The position numbers were made by a program, and so were the translations under genes. From positions 238,181-302,180 of the forward strand of contig NZ_SIRT01000003.1 in assembly GCF_004310325.1 (NCBI RefSeq): DNA of 64,000 bases. Reading direction: 5' to 3'. The DNA comes from Hyunsoonleella flava. GTDB taxonomy: Bacteria; Bacteroidota; Bacteroidia; Flavobacteriales; Flavobacteriaceae. The notes beneath the pieces were generated by a model. That model was not told the DNA's origin, ran no database searches, and worked only from the letters and a program-made list of their open reading frames with translations. Of the stretch, positions 54,069-63,842 are shown piece after piece; the first letter of the stretch is position 1; each line of letters starts with the position of its first letter.

Positions 54069-55457
54069 ATGAAAACATTAACAGCCACAAAAAAATTAGT
54101 CGTGCTATTTCTAGCATCGATATTTGTATTATCGTGTAGTGACGATGACGGTCCTGAACCATTTGTTCCTACGAATAACCTCGTTGAGATTGTACAAGCT
54201 ACACCTCAGCTATCGAGTTTGGAGACTGCTCTTCTCAAGTACCCAGACCTAATAAATACTTTGAGCGGTGATGGAACATTTACAGTTTTCGCACCTACTA
54301 ATGACGCATTTGATGCACTTTTAGCTGCCATAGGACAGAACAGTATCGAAGATGTTCCAGAAGATGTGTTAAGAAACGTTTTAGAATATCACGTTTATGC
54401 CTCTGCCACCTTAACATCAAATTTGGTTGGTCCTGGCGATTTACAAATGGTAAATGGCGAAACAGCAACAATAACTGCTGATGATACAGGCGTATTTATT
54501 GCTGGAGCTCAAATTGTAGGAGTTGATGCTTTAGGTACCAACGGTGTAGCACACATAGTTGATAATGTAATGGTACCACCATCAATAGCTCCAATAGTAG
54601 GTACTATAGTGGCACCTGCTTATTTTAACAAAGATTTTACAACTTTAATAGCAGCAGTACAGAACGCCAATACCGATGTATTATCTGTATTATTAGGAAA
54701 TGGCCCAAGTGGTAACGGTCTTACATTATTTGCACCAACAAATGCTGCTTTTGAAGCTGCAGGTGTAACAGATGTTAACGGTGCTGATGCTGTGTTGACA
54801 TACCACGTAATAGATGGCACAGTAAACGCAGGTGATTTGCCAACTACAAGTGGCTCTGCAGCAGCTATTACAACATTAGGAGGCGATTTTTATTTAACTA
54901 ATGCAGGAAGCGGAGTTATGATAAATGGAACCACAATGGTAACAGCAACAGATATATCAGGCTCTAATGGTGTGGTACACGTAATTGACAGAGTCTTACT
55001 ACCACCAACGCAGACAATAAACGAAATTGTAGCAGAATTTGCAGGCAGTAACCCTGGAGAATTCACGTTGTTGGCTACTGCTTTACAAAGAGCTGGTTTA
55101 GGTGATACTTTTGGCACAGACGGTCCATTTACAGTATTCGCCCCAACAGACGCAGCATTCTTAGCAGCTGGTTTAGACGCTGATGCGATAAATGGTACAG
55201 ATCCATCTGCTGTAGCCGGGATTTTAACCCACCACGTAGTAAAAGCAAGTGCTTATGTATTCTCAAGTGATTTAGTAACTGGAGATGTTGAAATGTTGAA
55301 TGATCAAAATGTAGGTATAGACGTAAGCGCATTAACAGTACAAGATGCTGCAATGAGCAATCCTCCTGCAGGCTTAGTACCTAGTTTATTAAACGTACAT
55401 GCAACCAATGGTGTTGTACATGTTATAGATAAAGTGTTGCTTCCAGCAGCACCATAA
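54069..55457 (+). CDS. Lipoprotein with three fasciclin domains
   Basis: 462 residues. Lipoprotein signal SIFVLSC places the lipid cysteine at about C23, followed by an Asp-rich DDDG linker. Three fasciclin domains follow at about 35-175, 177-315 and 316-460. Each carries the FAPTNDAF / FAPTNAAF / FAPTDAAF motif, a YHV or HHV segment and a NGVVHVIDKVLLP-type ending. Fasciclin proteins are cell-surface adhesion or biofilm proteins. The gene has a clear promoter and a terminator. A decayed partial copy lies just downstream. Confidence 0.94.
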   Translation: MKTLTATKKLVVLFLASIFVLSCSDDDGPEPFVPTNNLVEIVQATPQLSSLETALLKYPDLINTLSGDGTFTVFAPTNDAFDALLAAIGQNSIEDVPEDVLRNVLEYHVYASATLTSNLVGPGDLQMVNGETATITADDTGVFIAGAQIVGVDALGTNGVAHIVDNVMVPPSIAPIVGTIVAPAYFNKDFTTLIAAVQNANTDVLSVLLGNGPSGNGLTLFAPTNAAFEAAGVTDVNGADAVLTYHVIDGTVNAGDLPTTSGSAAAITTLGGDFYLTNAGSGVMINGTTMVTATDISGSNGVVHVIDRVLLPPTQTINEIVAEFAGSNPGEFTLLATALQRAGLGDTFGTDGPFTVFAPTDAAFLAAGLDADAINGTDPSAVAGILTHHVVKASAYVFSSDLVTGDVEMLNDQNVGIDVSALTVQDAAMSNPPAGLVPSLLNVHATNGVVHVIDKVLLPAAP

Positions 55458-55521
55458 TTTAGTTTGGTTTGTTTAGTATAGGCAAGTTTTAAATCTTATA
55501 GTTAGTAAAATATTGCCTATT

Positions 55522-55556
55522 AAAAAAGTCTCTTAAGAAATTAAGAGGCTTTTTTT
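55522..55556 (+). terminator. Terminator of the fasciclin gene
   Basis: GTCTCTTAA and TTAAGAGGC pair around GAAA and are followed by seven T. A similar hairpin with GTCCCTTGA and TCAAGGGGC follows the pseudogene. Confidence 0.8.
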
Positions 55557-55660
55557 ACTTTAAGATACAATGAAAAATTAATTATGTTTCAATTTATATT
55601 TTAACACCCCAACAGTTTGAAAATTAGACCGTTAATATATAAGATAATATCATTATAATT

Positions 55661-55880
55661 TTTGTTTTGTTTATTTTTTTTGTAAATTTGTTAAACAAAA
55701 TAAAAATATTAATAACAAGTAAAATAATAGCATAAGGTGGATATATCAGCAAATATCTTGGGTGGTGCAACCTTGACTGACGCAGACAACAGGGTAAGCA
55801 ACATAATTGCTGTTGATGTTCAAGCTTAAAATGGTGTTACAAACGCGATCATCAAGGTTGTTTTACCACCTTTACCTTAA
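55661..55880 (+). pseudogene. Decayed fasciclin-domain copy with its own promoter
   Basis: The promoter boxes TTTG (55661-55664) and TAAATTTG (55683-55690) mirror those of the intact gene. The frame opened by GTG at 55737 reads as the end of a fasciclin domain (GATLTDADNRVSNIIAVDVQA), then a TAA stop at codon 31, then a continuation in the same frame (NGVTNAIIKVVLPP) with a stop at 55880. The rest of the gene is missing. The 3' sequence after it matches the 3' sequence of the intact gene, including GTTTGGTTTGTTT and the T-rich hairpin. Confidence 0.85.
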
Positions 55881-55960
55881 AATATTTAGTTTAGTTTGGT
55901 TTGTTTGGTATAGGCAAGTTTTAAAGTTTATAGTTAGTAATAAAAATTGTCTATGAAAAT

Positions 55961-55990
55961 GGTCCCTTGAGAAATCAAGGGGCTTTTTTT
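55961..55990 (+). terminator. Terminator of the decayed fasciclin copy
   Basis: GTCCCTTGA pairs with TCAAGGGGC around GAAA and is followed by T residues. Its sequence is a clear relative of the intact gene's terminator at 55522-55556. It directly abuts the stop of the converging YwqK gene. Confidence 0.75.
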
Positions 55991-56685
55991 TATGGTTTAT
56001 ATTTACTTTTTAGCGTGAAGTCTTTGGTTTCTTTTAACTTACCATTTTCATAATACTGCCAAATCCCATGTTTCTTTCCTTTTTTATATTGTCCTTCAAC
56101 CAATAGTTCTCCCTTAGGGTTAAAGAATTTAGCCTCTCCATGGAGCTCGCCATCAACATAAAACATAGTTTTTAAAACAACTCCTTTTAATGAATAATAA
56201 ATCGCTTTGCCATGAAGCAACCCATTTGTATAATTTGTTTCTTCGGCAACTTGTTCATTTTCGTAATAAACAAATCGTTTCCCTTGAAGTTGCCCTTTTT
56301 CATTGTAACGTTCAAGCGTTAAAAGTTTATCCGAATCTTTTTGGTAATATTTCCATGTGCCTACATAAGTTTTACCCCGCATCTTACCTTTACTGATGAT
56401 TTTACCTTTTGAAGTAAAAAAAGTGACCTCAGCTAAATCTGTACTATCATTAAACTGTCGGGTTGCACTTAAAACCGCTTTTCCTTTGATGTTTTTGTAA
56501 AACTTGAAAAGACCTATTTCCTTACCATTGCTGAAAGCCCCTTCATATCTTAAAACTTTAGTACCCTCAAAATACTTTCTCCAAACACCATGGCGCTTAC
56601 CATTTTCATTGAATTGATTAAAGGTTTGAGCTAGCAGTCCATTTATAACACCAAATAAAAAAAAGATAAAGACTATTTTTTTCAT
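55990..56685 (-). CDS. MORN-repeat secreted protein, YwqK-like
   Basis: 231 residues with a signal peptide (about 1-19). The body has MORN-type repeats of about 22 residues: NENGKRHGVWRKYFEG, FSNGKEIGLFKFYKN, YNEKGQLQGKRFVYYEN, YTNGLLHGKAIYYSL, DGELHGEAKFFNPKG and YKKGKKHGIWQYYENGK. The pattern is that of proteins labelled YwqK-type antitoxin, but the secretion signal and the lack of a toxin neighbour speak against an antitoxin role here. It is probably an envelope protein. Confidence 0.88.
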   Translation of the reverse strand: MKKIVFIFFLFGVINGLLAQTFNQFNENGKRHGVWRKYFEGTKVLRYEGAFSNGKEIGLFKFYKNIKGKAVLSATRQFNDSTDLAEVTFFTSKGKIISKGKMRGKTYVGTWKYYQKDSDKLLTLERYNEKGQLQGKRFVYYENEQVAEETNYTNGLLHGKAIYYSLKGVVLKTMFYVDGELHGEAKFFNPKGELLVEGQYKKGKKHGIWQYYENGKLKETKDFTLKSKYKP

Positions 56686-56860
56686 TTATAAACTAAATTT
56701 GAAGTAGATAAATTGTTAACGCCATTTAATTAAATTTGGTATAACAATTATTATGATAAAAAAGACTCATGTAGAGCTAAGATTCCGCAAAAGTGGAATT
56801 AGTTCAACTTACTATTTTGATTTCGTTTTAAACCTTATCAAAATATAGAGTTTCACTAAC

Positions 56861-56889
56861 AAAAAAGCTGCCAAAAGGCAGCTTTAAAT
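56861..56889 (-). terminator. yidC terminator
   Basis: AAAGCTGCC pairs with GGCAGCTTT around AAAA, with a T-run on the minus strand. It ends at the yidC stop codon. Confidence 0.8.
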
Positions 56890-58788
56890 TTATTTTTTTC
56901 TTTTCTGTTGCATTTGCTTTTGCTGTTCTGCCTGCTCCATCATTTGTTTCATTCTGGCCTGAAACTTACTTTGCTTTTTTGGTTTCTTTTTATTCTCTTG
57001 AATTTGCGCATGGATTTTATCCTCATCCAAGATGTAATTTTTAATTACTAAAATGATTCCAATACTAATTAAGTTTGAAATGAAGTAGTACAAACTCAAC
57101 CCAGAGGCGTAGTTATTAAAGAAGAACAACATCATTATTGGAGAGAAATACATCATATACTTCATCATTTTTCCCATATCTGGCATCCCTTCTTGCTGTG
57201 GCTGCGATTGCATATTTTGCCCTGTGGTTAATTGCATATAGAAAAATATGGCAATAGCCGCTAAGATTGGAAACAAACTTACGTGGCTTCCATAGAACGG
57301 AATATTAAATGGTAAGTTGGCTATGGTATCATAAGATGATAAATCGTCGGCCCAAAGGAAACTCTTCTGTCTTAAATCAAACGCTGAAGGGAAAAACTGG
57401 AAGAGTGCATAAAACACTGGCAACTGTATAAGCGCCGGTAAACAGCCTGCCAACGGACTTGCGCCTGCCTTGGTTTGTAACGCCATGGTTTCTTGTTGTG
57501 CTTTCATTTTATTATCCTTGTACTTTTCTCGGATAGCGTCCAACTCTGGCTTCAAAATTTTCATTTTTGCCTGAGACAGGAACTGTTTGTACTGTACGAA
57601 GGACAATAATATTTTTACCAAAATTGTCATCACAACAATAGCTATTCCGTAAGGTAAAAAGCCTCCTAGGAAGCCAAATAATGGCATAAAGATGTATCGG
57701 TTTATCAACCCAAAAATACCCCAACCAAAAGGTACAATTTCATCTAAGTTTCTATCGTAACTATTTAATATATCAAAATCGTTGGGACCAATGTACCAGT
57801 CCATAGATTCATTCAATTCGCCTCCCTTTAATTCCAAAGGAATTTTAGATGTAAACATTTTAGTGTATACAGTATCTACGGCTTCATCTTCAACGAGGTT
57901 CTCAGTTGTAATTTTAGCGGATTTAAACGGTGCATCAGTTAATAACACCGAAGAGAAAAAGTGCTGCTTATACCCTATCCAAACCACATCATTTAAGTCA
58001 TCCTCTGAATCTCTTGCGCCTGTGTAATCAGTATTCCCTTCATCATGCTCATAATGAATATCTGTATATCTGTTCTCATATGAAATACTTTTAGCATGAC
58101 GATACCCCTTCAATTTCCAATCTAGGCTAACGGACTGCGAACTATTTATAACATCACCCATACCTTGAGACTTCACGCTGAAGTCTATCATATAATCATC
58201 AGGCTTCAACTCATATCGGTATTCCAGAAATTTACTTTCAGTAATCTTAAATTTCATTGATACAATGGTATTCTCTCCATTTTTAGATACCGTAGGCTGA
58301 AAATATCGTTCTCGAGTATTTATAACCCTGCTATCAGTAGTACCAAAACCTAAATTAAAATCAGCATTATTATCCTTAATGATGTATATGGGTATAGAAT
58401 CGTAGTCTACAAATTGCTTTAATTTAACTTCTGATAAGTAGCCACCTCTATGATTAAAAGTTAGCTTAAAAACGTCTGTTTCAACAACAGTTTTATCATC
58501 GCCAGTAGCTAGTGTTTCAGAATAAGCCAAAATGCCTAACTTATTTTTTAGCTGAACAAGTCCTATTGAATCTAAATCTTTGGTTGGCGTGTAGTCTGCT
58601 GGTGTTGTAACTAGAGTTTGATTATCTTCTTTGGCTTTTTTCTCAGCCTCTACTTGCTCTTGCTCTGCTTTTTCTTGGGCCTCTAGTTCTTCTGGTGTTG
58701 GTTTGTTCTGCCAGAACATGTAAATCATTATTCCAAAAATGAGAACAAAACCTATAATCGAGTTAATATCTAACTTTTTTTCTTCCAT
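56890..58788 (-). CDS. yidC: Membrane protein insertase YidC
   Basis: 632 residues from the ATG at 58788 (MEEKKLDINSIIGFVL); a further seven codons are open upstream but look spurious. There is an N-terminal membrane anchor (about 10-30), a large periplasmic domain, then the insertase region with GFLPYGIAIVVMTILVKI, MQTKAGASPLAGCLPALIQLPV and three more membrane segments. The C-terminus is a long basic tail (KQSKFQARMKQMMEQ) suited to ribosome contact. It inserts and folds inner-membrane proteins. It lies downstream of pyrG on the same strand. Confidence 0.96.
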   Translation of the reverse strand: MEEKKLDINSIIGFVLIFGIMIYMFWQNKPTPEELEAQEKAEQEQVEAEKKAKEDNQTLVTTPADYTPTKDLDSIGLVQLKNKLGILAYSETLATGDDKTVVETDVFKLTFNHRGGYLSEVKLKQFVDYDSIPIYIIKDNNADFNLGFGTTDSRVINTRERYFQPTVSKNGENTIVSMKFKITESKFLEYRYELKPDDYMIDFSVKSQGMGDVINSSQSVSLDWKLKGYRHAKSISYENRYTDIHYEHDEGNTDYTGARDSEDDLNDVVWIGYKQHFFSSVLLTDAPFKSAKITTENLVEDEAVDTVYTKMFTSKIPLELKGGELNESMDWYIGPNDFDILNSYDRNLDEIVPFGWGIFGLINRYIFMPLFGFLGGFLPYGIAIVVMTILVKILLSFVQYKQFLSQAKMKILKPELDAIREKYKDNKMKAQQETMALQTKAGASPLAGCLPALIQLPVFYALFQFFPSAFDLRQKSFLWADDLSSYDTIANLPFNIPFYGSHVSLFPILAAIAIFFYMQLTTGQNMQSQPQQEGMPDMGKMMKYMMYFSPIMMLFFFNNYASGLSLYYFISNLISIGIILVIKNYILDEDKIHAQIQENKKKPKKQSKFQARMKQMMEQAEQQKQMQQKRKK

Positions 58789-58857
58789 AATATTAAATTG
58801 TGCTTCCAAGAAGAAGCGAATGACTTTTGCTTGTCAAAAAGCTGTCCAATATATAAT

Positions 58858-58875
58858 AAAATGCCACAATGGCAC

Positions 58876-58877
<2 letters not shown>
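58858..58877 (-). terminator. Hairpin overlapping the pyrG stop codon
   Basis: TGCCA and TGGCA pair around a CAA loop with flanking A-T pairs, and U-rich sequence follows on the minus strand. The outer stem covers part of the pyrG stop codon (58876-58878). Confidence 0.55.
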
Positions 58878-60525
<1,648 letters not shown>

Positions 60526-60638
60526 TTAAAATAGTTATTGGGGAATTGTTTTTTAACTATTTAGGTGGAGGTTATTAACAGTGGTTTTCTTTTAAAACCT
60601 CTTTCACATCCTTGATTTTGTAAAAAATTTCTGATATC

Positions 60639-60927
60639 TTCGTTTAACGTTGGATATAAGCCATTAAATAACGGCGCATATCCGTCAACACATTGGATGT
60701 AATTGCCTGCGGCACGTGGAACCGCGTTTTGCAAACGCTCCCCTTCCACTAATCACATCCAACGTCCACTGTTTATTGCACCCCAACCATTTTTAGGCTA
60801 TATTTGGTCGAGTCCACGTGAACTCCCCACGAAACTACACACAACAACGCGTATAGCGAATGGGGCGCAACAATGGCTCTCCGTGGGGCGCGCCCCACTA
60901 CGCCATACACAGTGGACGTTAAACGAA
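60639..60927. mobile_element. Structured element E2, attC-like array bounded by inverted repeats
   Basis: The ends are TTCGTTTAACGT (60639-60650) and ACGTTAAACGAA (60916-60927), a perfect 12-base inverted repeat. Within it a second inverted pair AACGTCCACTGT (60761-60772) and ACAGTGGACGTT (60909-60920) is also perfect, and TTGGATGT/ACATCCAA at 60693-60700 and 60755-60762 encloses a third hairpin. Core boxes GTTTAAC, GTTGGAT, ATCCAAC and GTTAAAC all fit the integron RYYYAAC/GTTRRRY pattern. There is no gene inside. Its left ~45 bases match the end of element E1. Confidence 0.55.
60883..60898. repeat. Perfect GC-rich 16-base palindrome in E2
   Basis: GTGGGGCGCGCCCCAC reads the same on both strands and stands out in an AT-rich genome. 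It sits inside the right arm of E2, where it could form the tip of the folded site. Confidence 0.8.
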
Positions 60928-60976
60928 AAAACAAAACCTCATCAAAATTTTTATACTAATCATAGCAACCTTAACC

Positions 60977-61468
60977 ATGCAAACGCAAGCCATTTTTGAT
61001 TTTAATAAAAATTCCAATATCGAAAATTGGGTAATTGTTGATGACGTTGTTATGGGCGGGAAATCGTCTGGGGATTTTAAACTGGATGCAGATGGCAACG
61101 GCATGTTTTACGGTACTATATCCTTAGAAAATAATGGTGGGTTTTCTTCTGTGCGATATCGTGGTAAAACGGAAAGCACTAAAGGTTATTCTAAGATAGT
61201 ATTGCGACTGAAAGGTGATGGTAAGCGCTATCAATTTCGGGTTAAAGAAACTATAGAGCAACGCCACTCTTACGTGAACTACTTTACAACTTCTGGAGAT
61301 TGGGAAACGATTAAAATACCCTTAAAAGATTTGTTTCCAAAATTTAGAGGACGCACTTTGGATATTCCCAACTTTTCTGGTGATACTATTGCTGAACTTG
61401 GATTTTTATTTGGCAATAAAAAAGCAGAAGAATTTAAATTATTGATTGATACTATCGTACTGCAATAA
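60977..61468 (+). CDS. CIA30-domain protein, start codon unclear
   Basis: 163 residues from the first ATG. The CIA30 fold is recognisable in WVIVDDVVMGGKSSGDF, GGFSSVRYRGKT, YQFRVKE and DTIAELGFLFGNK. Members relate to complex I assembly factor CIA30, and bacterial forms are often secreted carbohydrate- or ligand-binding domains. In frame upstream, 18 codons (60923-60976) would give KKQNLIKIFILIIATLT, an ideal signal peptide, but the first codon is ACG, preceded by a TAA stop. That ACG lies in the terminal repeat of element E2, so the start may be lost or non-standard. Confidence 0.85.
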   Translation: MQTQAIFDFNKNSNIENWVIVDDVVMGGKSSGDFKLDADGNGMFYGTISLENNGGFSSVRYRGKTESTKGYSKIVLRLKGDGKRYQFRVKETIEQRHSYVNYFTTSGDWETIKIPLKDLFPKFRGRTLDIPNFSGDTIAELGFLFGNKKAEEFKLLIDTIVLQ

Positions 61469-61670
61469 TGATTTAAGTTCAAAATATAAGGTTTGTTCTC
61501 AACTATAGTTGAACCGCCATTTTTCAGATAGGAAGTATTCTAAAACTTCCACTAAATTTCTCGAAACATTTCTTCTTTCCAATCGTCTTATTAAAAATAA
61601 TCATAAAAAAACGCAATGGTTTTAAACTTTTGCGTCTTTATAGTTGAAGTGCTGATAAAAAAGCCTTTAC

Positions 61671-62216
61671 ATGAATCATCAATCAGAAAACAACAAAAAG
61701 CTTCATACGTTTTTTAGTGAGGAGTACCATTCGCTTAAGTCTTATGTGAACTCTAAACTGAAGGCGAGTGTTAACCGTGATGCGGAAGACATCATCCAAG
61801 ATGTGGCTTTAAAATTGTTTTCGGGAGCAGACCGATACTCACCCATTAACAACGTTGCTGGGTTTGTGTACCACGCCATAAAAAACAAAATTATAGATGT
61901 TATGAGAGCCACTAGCAAAAAACCGCCCTACCCAATCGAAAGTATAGAAACTAAAATGTATACTCTTGCAGAATTGCTATATGATAATGACACCAAATCT
62001 TACCCAGAGGAAATACAAACTGAATTAAAAAAAGCCATTTTAAGCCTGAAACCCGATTATAAAAACATCATTATCGCGGTAGATTTTGAGGGCTACAGTT
62101 ACAAGGAAATTTCTATAGAAACAGGTATCCCGGTTGGCACTTTAATGTCGCGGCGCCACAGGGCTATTTCCTTGTTATACAAAACACTTAAATCTAAAAA
62201 AGAAACCATTAATTAA
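61671..62216 (+). CDS. ECF-type RNA polymerase sigma factor
   Basis: 181 residues. Region 2 is seen in NRDAEDIIQDVALKLF and the linked FVYHAIKNKIIDVMR. Region 4 carries LKPDYKNIIIAVDFEGYSYKEISIETG, a Sigma-70 helix-turn-helix. It leads a tight group with a 132-residue membrane protein (13-base gap) and an 84-residue protein (overlap of eight bases). One of these may act as its anti-sigma factor or target. Its own signal is unknown. Confidence 0.92.
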   Translation: MNHQSENNKKLHTFFSEEYHSLKSYVNSKLKASVNRDAEDIIQDVALKLFSGADRYSPINNVAGFVYHAIKNKIIDVMRATSKKPPYPIESIETKMYTLAELLYDNDTKSYPEEIQTELKKAILSLKPDYKNIIIAVDFEGYSYKEISIETGIPVGTLMSRRHRAISLLYKTLKSKKETIN

Positions 62217-62229
62217 AAACAATATACCC

Positions 62230-62628
62230 ATGTCAAATTTCTTTAAACATAAAATGAGAGGTAAATCGCCAGGTGAAATTGCTGGTATGATTATTTTCGG
62301 AATTATAGCCATAACTGGACTAGCCATACTCTTTGGTTTTGTATTAATGTGGCTTTGGAACTGGTTAATGCCAGAACTTTTTGATCTGCCCACAGTTACA
62401 TATTGGCAAGCTGTAGGGTTATTTATTCTTCTTAAGATTTTACTTGGTGGCTGCGGAAGTGGTGGCAGTAAGTGTTCTTCCAGCAAAGACAAAACATCTT
62501 GTAAAAAAGAGGGCAAGCGCGATTTCTCTAAATGGAAACACTATGATAAATTTTGGGAAGAAGAAGGTAATAAAGCCTATGAAAATTATTTAAACAGACT
62601 AACTCAAGAACAACCTAATAATGACTAA
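62230..62628 (+). CDS. Membrane protein with Cys/Ser-rich linker, sigma-linked
   Basis: 132 residues with two hydrophobic segments (about 18-46 and 59-77). A short loop with GGCGSGGSKCSSSKDKTSC holds three cysteines, and a hydrophilic C-terminal part has FSKWKHYDKFWEEEG. I recall this type beside ECF sigma factors in flavobacteria. It may bind metal or oxidants through the cysteines. Its end overlaps the next gene by eight bases. Confidence 0.75.
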   Translation: MSNFFKHKMRGKSPGEIAGMIIFGIIAITGLAILFGFVLMWLWNWLMPELFDLPTVTYWQAVGLFILLKILLGGCGSGGSKCSSSKDKTSCKKEGKRDFSKWKHYDKFWEEEGNKAYENYLNRLTQEQPNND

Positions 62629-62875
62629 CTTTTTTTATTTTAATTACGAATTGAAAACACAACTTTTTATTCTACGAACCGATATTGGAACACAGCAAAA
62701 AGTAAAACAAGTAAAATCCTTTTTTGATAGTAATACAGATATTATAAAATGGTCTATTGACACCGAAGATATTGATAATGTTTTAAAAATTAAGGCTACT
62801 AAAAACCTAAGTGAAGCTGATATTATTAATCAATTAAAAACTCAGGGCTTCTTTTGTGATGTTTTACCTAGCTAA
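62621..62875 (+). CDS. HMA-like small protein without the CxxC motif
   Basis: 84 residues, cytoplasmic, predicted alpha/beta. The layout QKVKQVKSFFDSNTDIIKWSID, then VLKIKATKNLSEADIINQLKT, and a GFFCDVL ending resembles the ferredoxin-like fold of heavy-metal-associated domains, but the usual CxxC metal site is absent. It may be a degenerate or non-metal-binding relative, coupled to the sigma factor operon by an eight-base overlap. Confidence 0.65.
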   Translation: MTNFFYFNYELKTQLFILRTDIGTQQKVKQVKSFFDSNTDIIKWSIDTEDIDNVLKIKATKNLSEADIINQLKTQGFFCDVLPS

Positions 62876-62967
62876 ATAAGGGAATGACCTTTTGCAACCA
62901 GTACCTACATTTTTATTTGGCAGTTTAAAACTGTATTTTGGTTAATTATAAAGATATAAGGTTGGTA

Positions 62968-63753
62968 ATGGCAGCTAAATACAATACAATTGGTAGCAAT
63001 TATAATTCTACAAGAAAAGCCGATCCTTTTCTTACCAAAAAACTTATTGAACTCTTGAGACCTTCTGCGGAAGGTACGTATTTAGATATTGGTTGTGGTA
63101 CCGGAAATTATACTAATGCCCTACAACAACAAGGATATCAGTTTATTGGTATTGACCCTTCTGAGTTGATGCTTGTGAAGGCTAAATTGCTTAATGACGC
63201 TATTGACTGGCGCATTGGGACTGCCGAAGACACCCAACTACCGGATGCTTCGGTAGATGGTATTATTGGGTCGCTTACCATTCACCATTGGACAGATTTA
63301 AAAAAAGCATTAGTTGAATTACATCGCGTTTTGAAACCTAAAGGGCGTATTGTGATTTTTACCTCAACTCCAGAACAAATGGAAGGGTATTGGCTTAACC
63401 ATTACTTTCCAAAAATGCTGCAAGATTCTATGGCGCAAATGCCATCATTAGAAAGGGTAAAGTCTGCAATTTTAAATTCAGGATTGGTTTTTAAAAATAC
63501 CGAAGCTTATTTTATTCAACCTGATTTGAAAGACCAATTTTTATACTGTGGCAAGCATGAGCCTGAATTGTATTTTGACCCTCAGGTACAACATGGGATT
63601 TCTTCGTTTTCTCATTTATCAAATAAAACAGAGGTGGAACGTGGACTGGAACGATTGCAAGAGGATGTTTCCAGTGGTGCCATAAAACAAATTATAGATG
63701 CTTACCAAAACGACAAGGGCGATTATTTATATGTGATTGCTGAAAAGGCTTAA
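62968..63753 (+). CDS. Class I SAM-dependent methyltransferase
   Basis: 261 residues from the ATG at 62968; a longer frame opens with TTG ten codons upstream. SAM-binding motif I is YLDIGCGTGNYTNAL, followed by GIDPSELMLVKA, an acidic loop and IIGSLTIHHWTDLKKAL with the LHRVLKPKGRI post-motif. Family: Methyltransf_11/UbiE-like. The substrate is unknown. It stands alone after the sigma group, with an IS110-like transposase end downstream. Confidence 0.92.
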   Translation: MAAKYNTIGSNYNSTRKADPFLTKKLIELLRPSAEGTYLDIGCGTGNYTNALQQQGYQFIGIDPSELMLVKAKLLNDAIDWRIGTAEDTQLPDASVDGIIGSLTIHHWTDLKKALVELHRVLKPKGRIVIFTSTPEQMEGYWLNHYFPKMLQDSMAQMPSLERVKSAILNSGLVFKNTEAYFIQPDLKDQFLYCGKHEPELYFDPQVQHGISSFSHLSNKTEVERGLERLQEDVSSGAIKQIIDAYQNDKGDYLYVIAEKA

Positions 63754-63842
63754 GCAGATAAACAGTAATTTTTGGTTTTGACATGGCACTTAGCGGATGG
63801 GGCGCGTATTCTATGATTCGACCAAAAAAAATTTGTTAAAAT

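Noticed and set aside
55990..56685. YwqK-type antitoxin as part of a toxin-antitoxin pair
   Set aside because: The protein has a signal peptide and MORN repeats and no toxin-like gene lies beside it.
56781..56800. ATTCC-N8-GGAAT hairpin between the MORN gene and yidC, as a second copy of the ATTCCC palindrome
   Set aside because: The arms are only five bases and the loop differs; it is not a convincing copy.
61498..61516. Short palindrome TCAACTATAGTTGA after the CIA30 gene
   Set aside because: Too short and AT-rich to distinguish from chance and no T-run follows.
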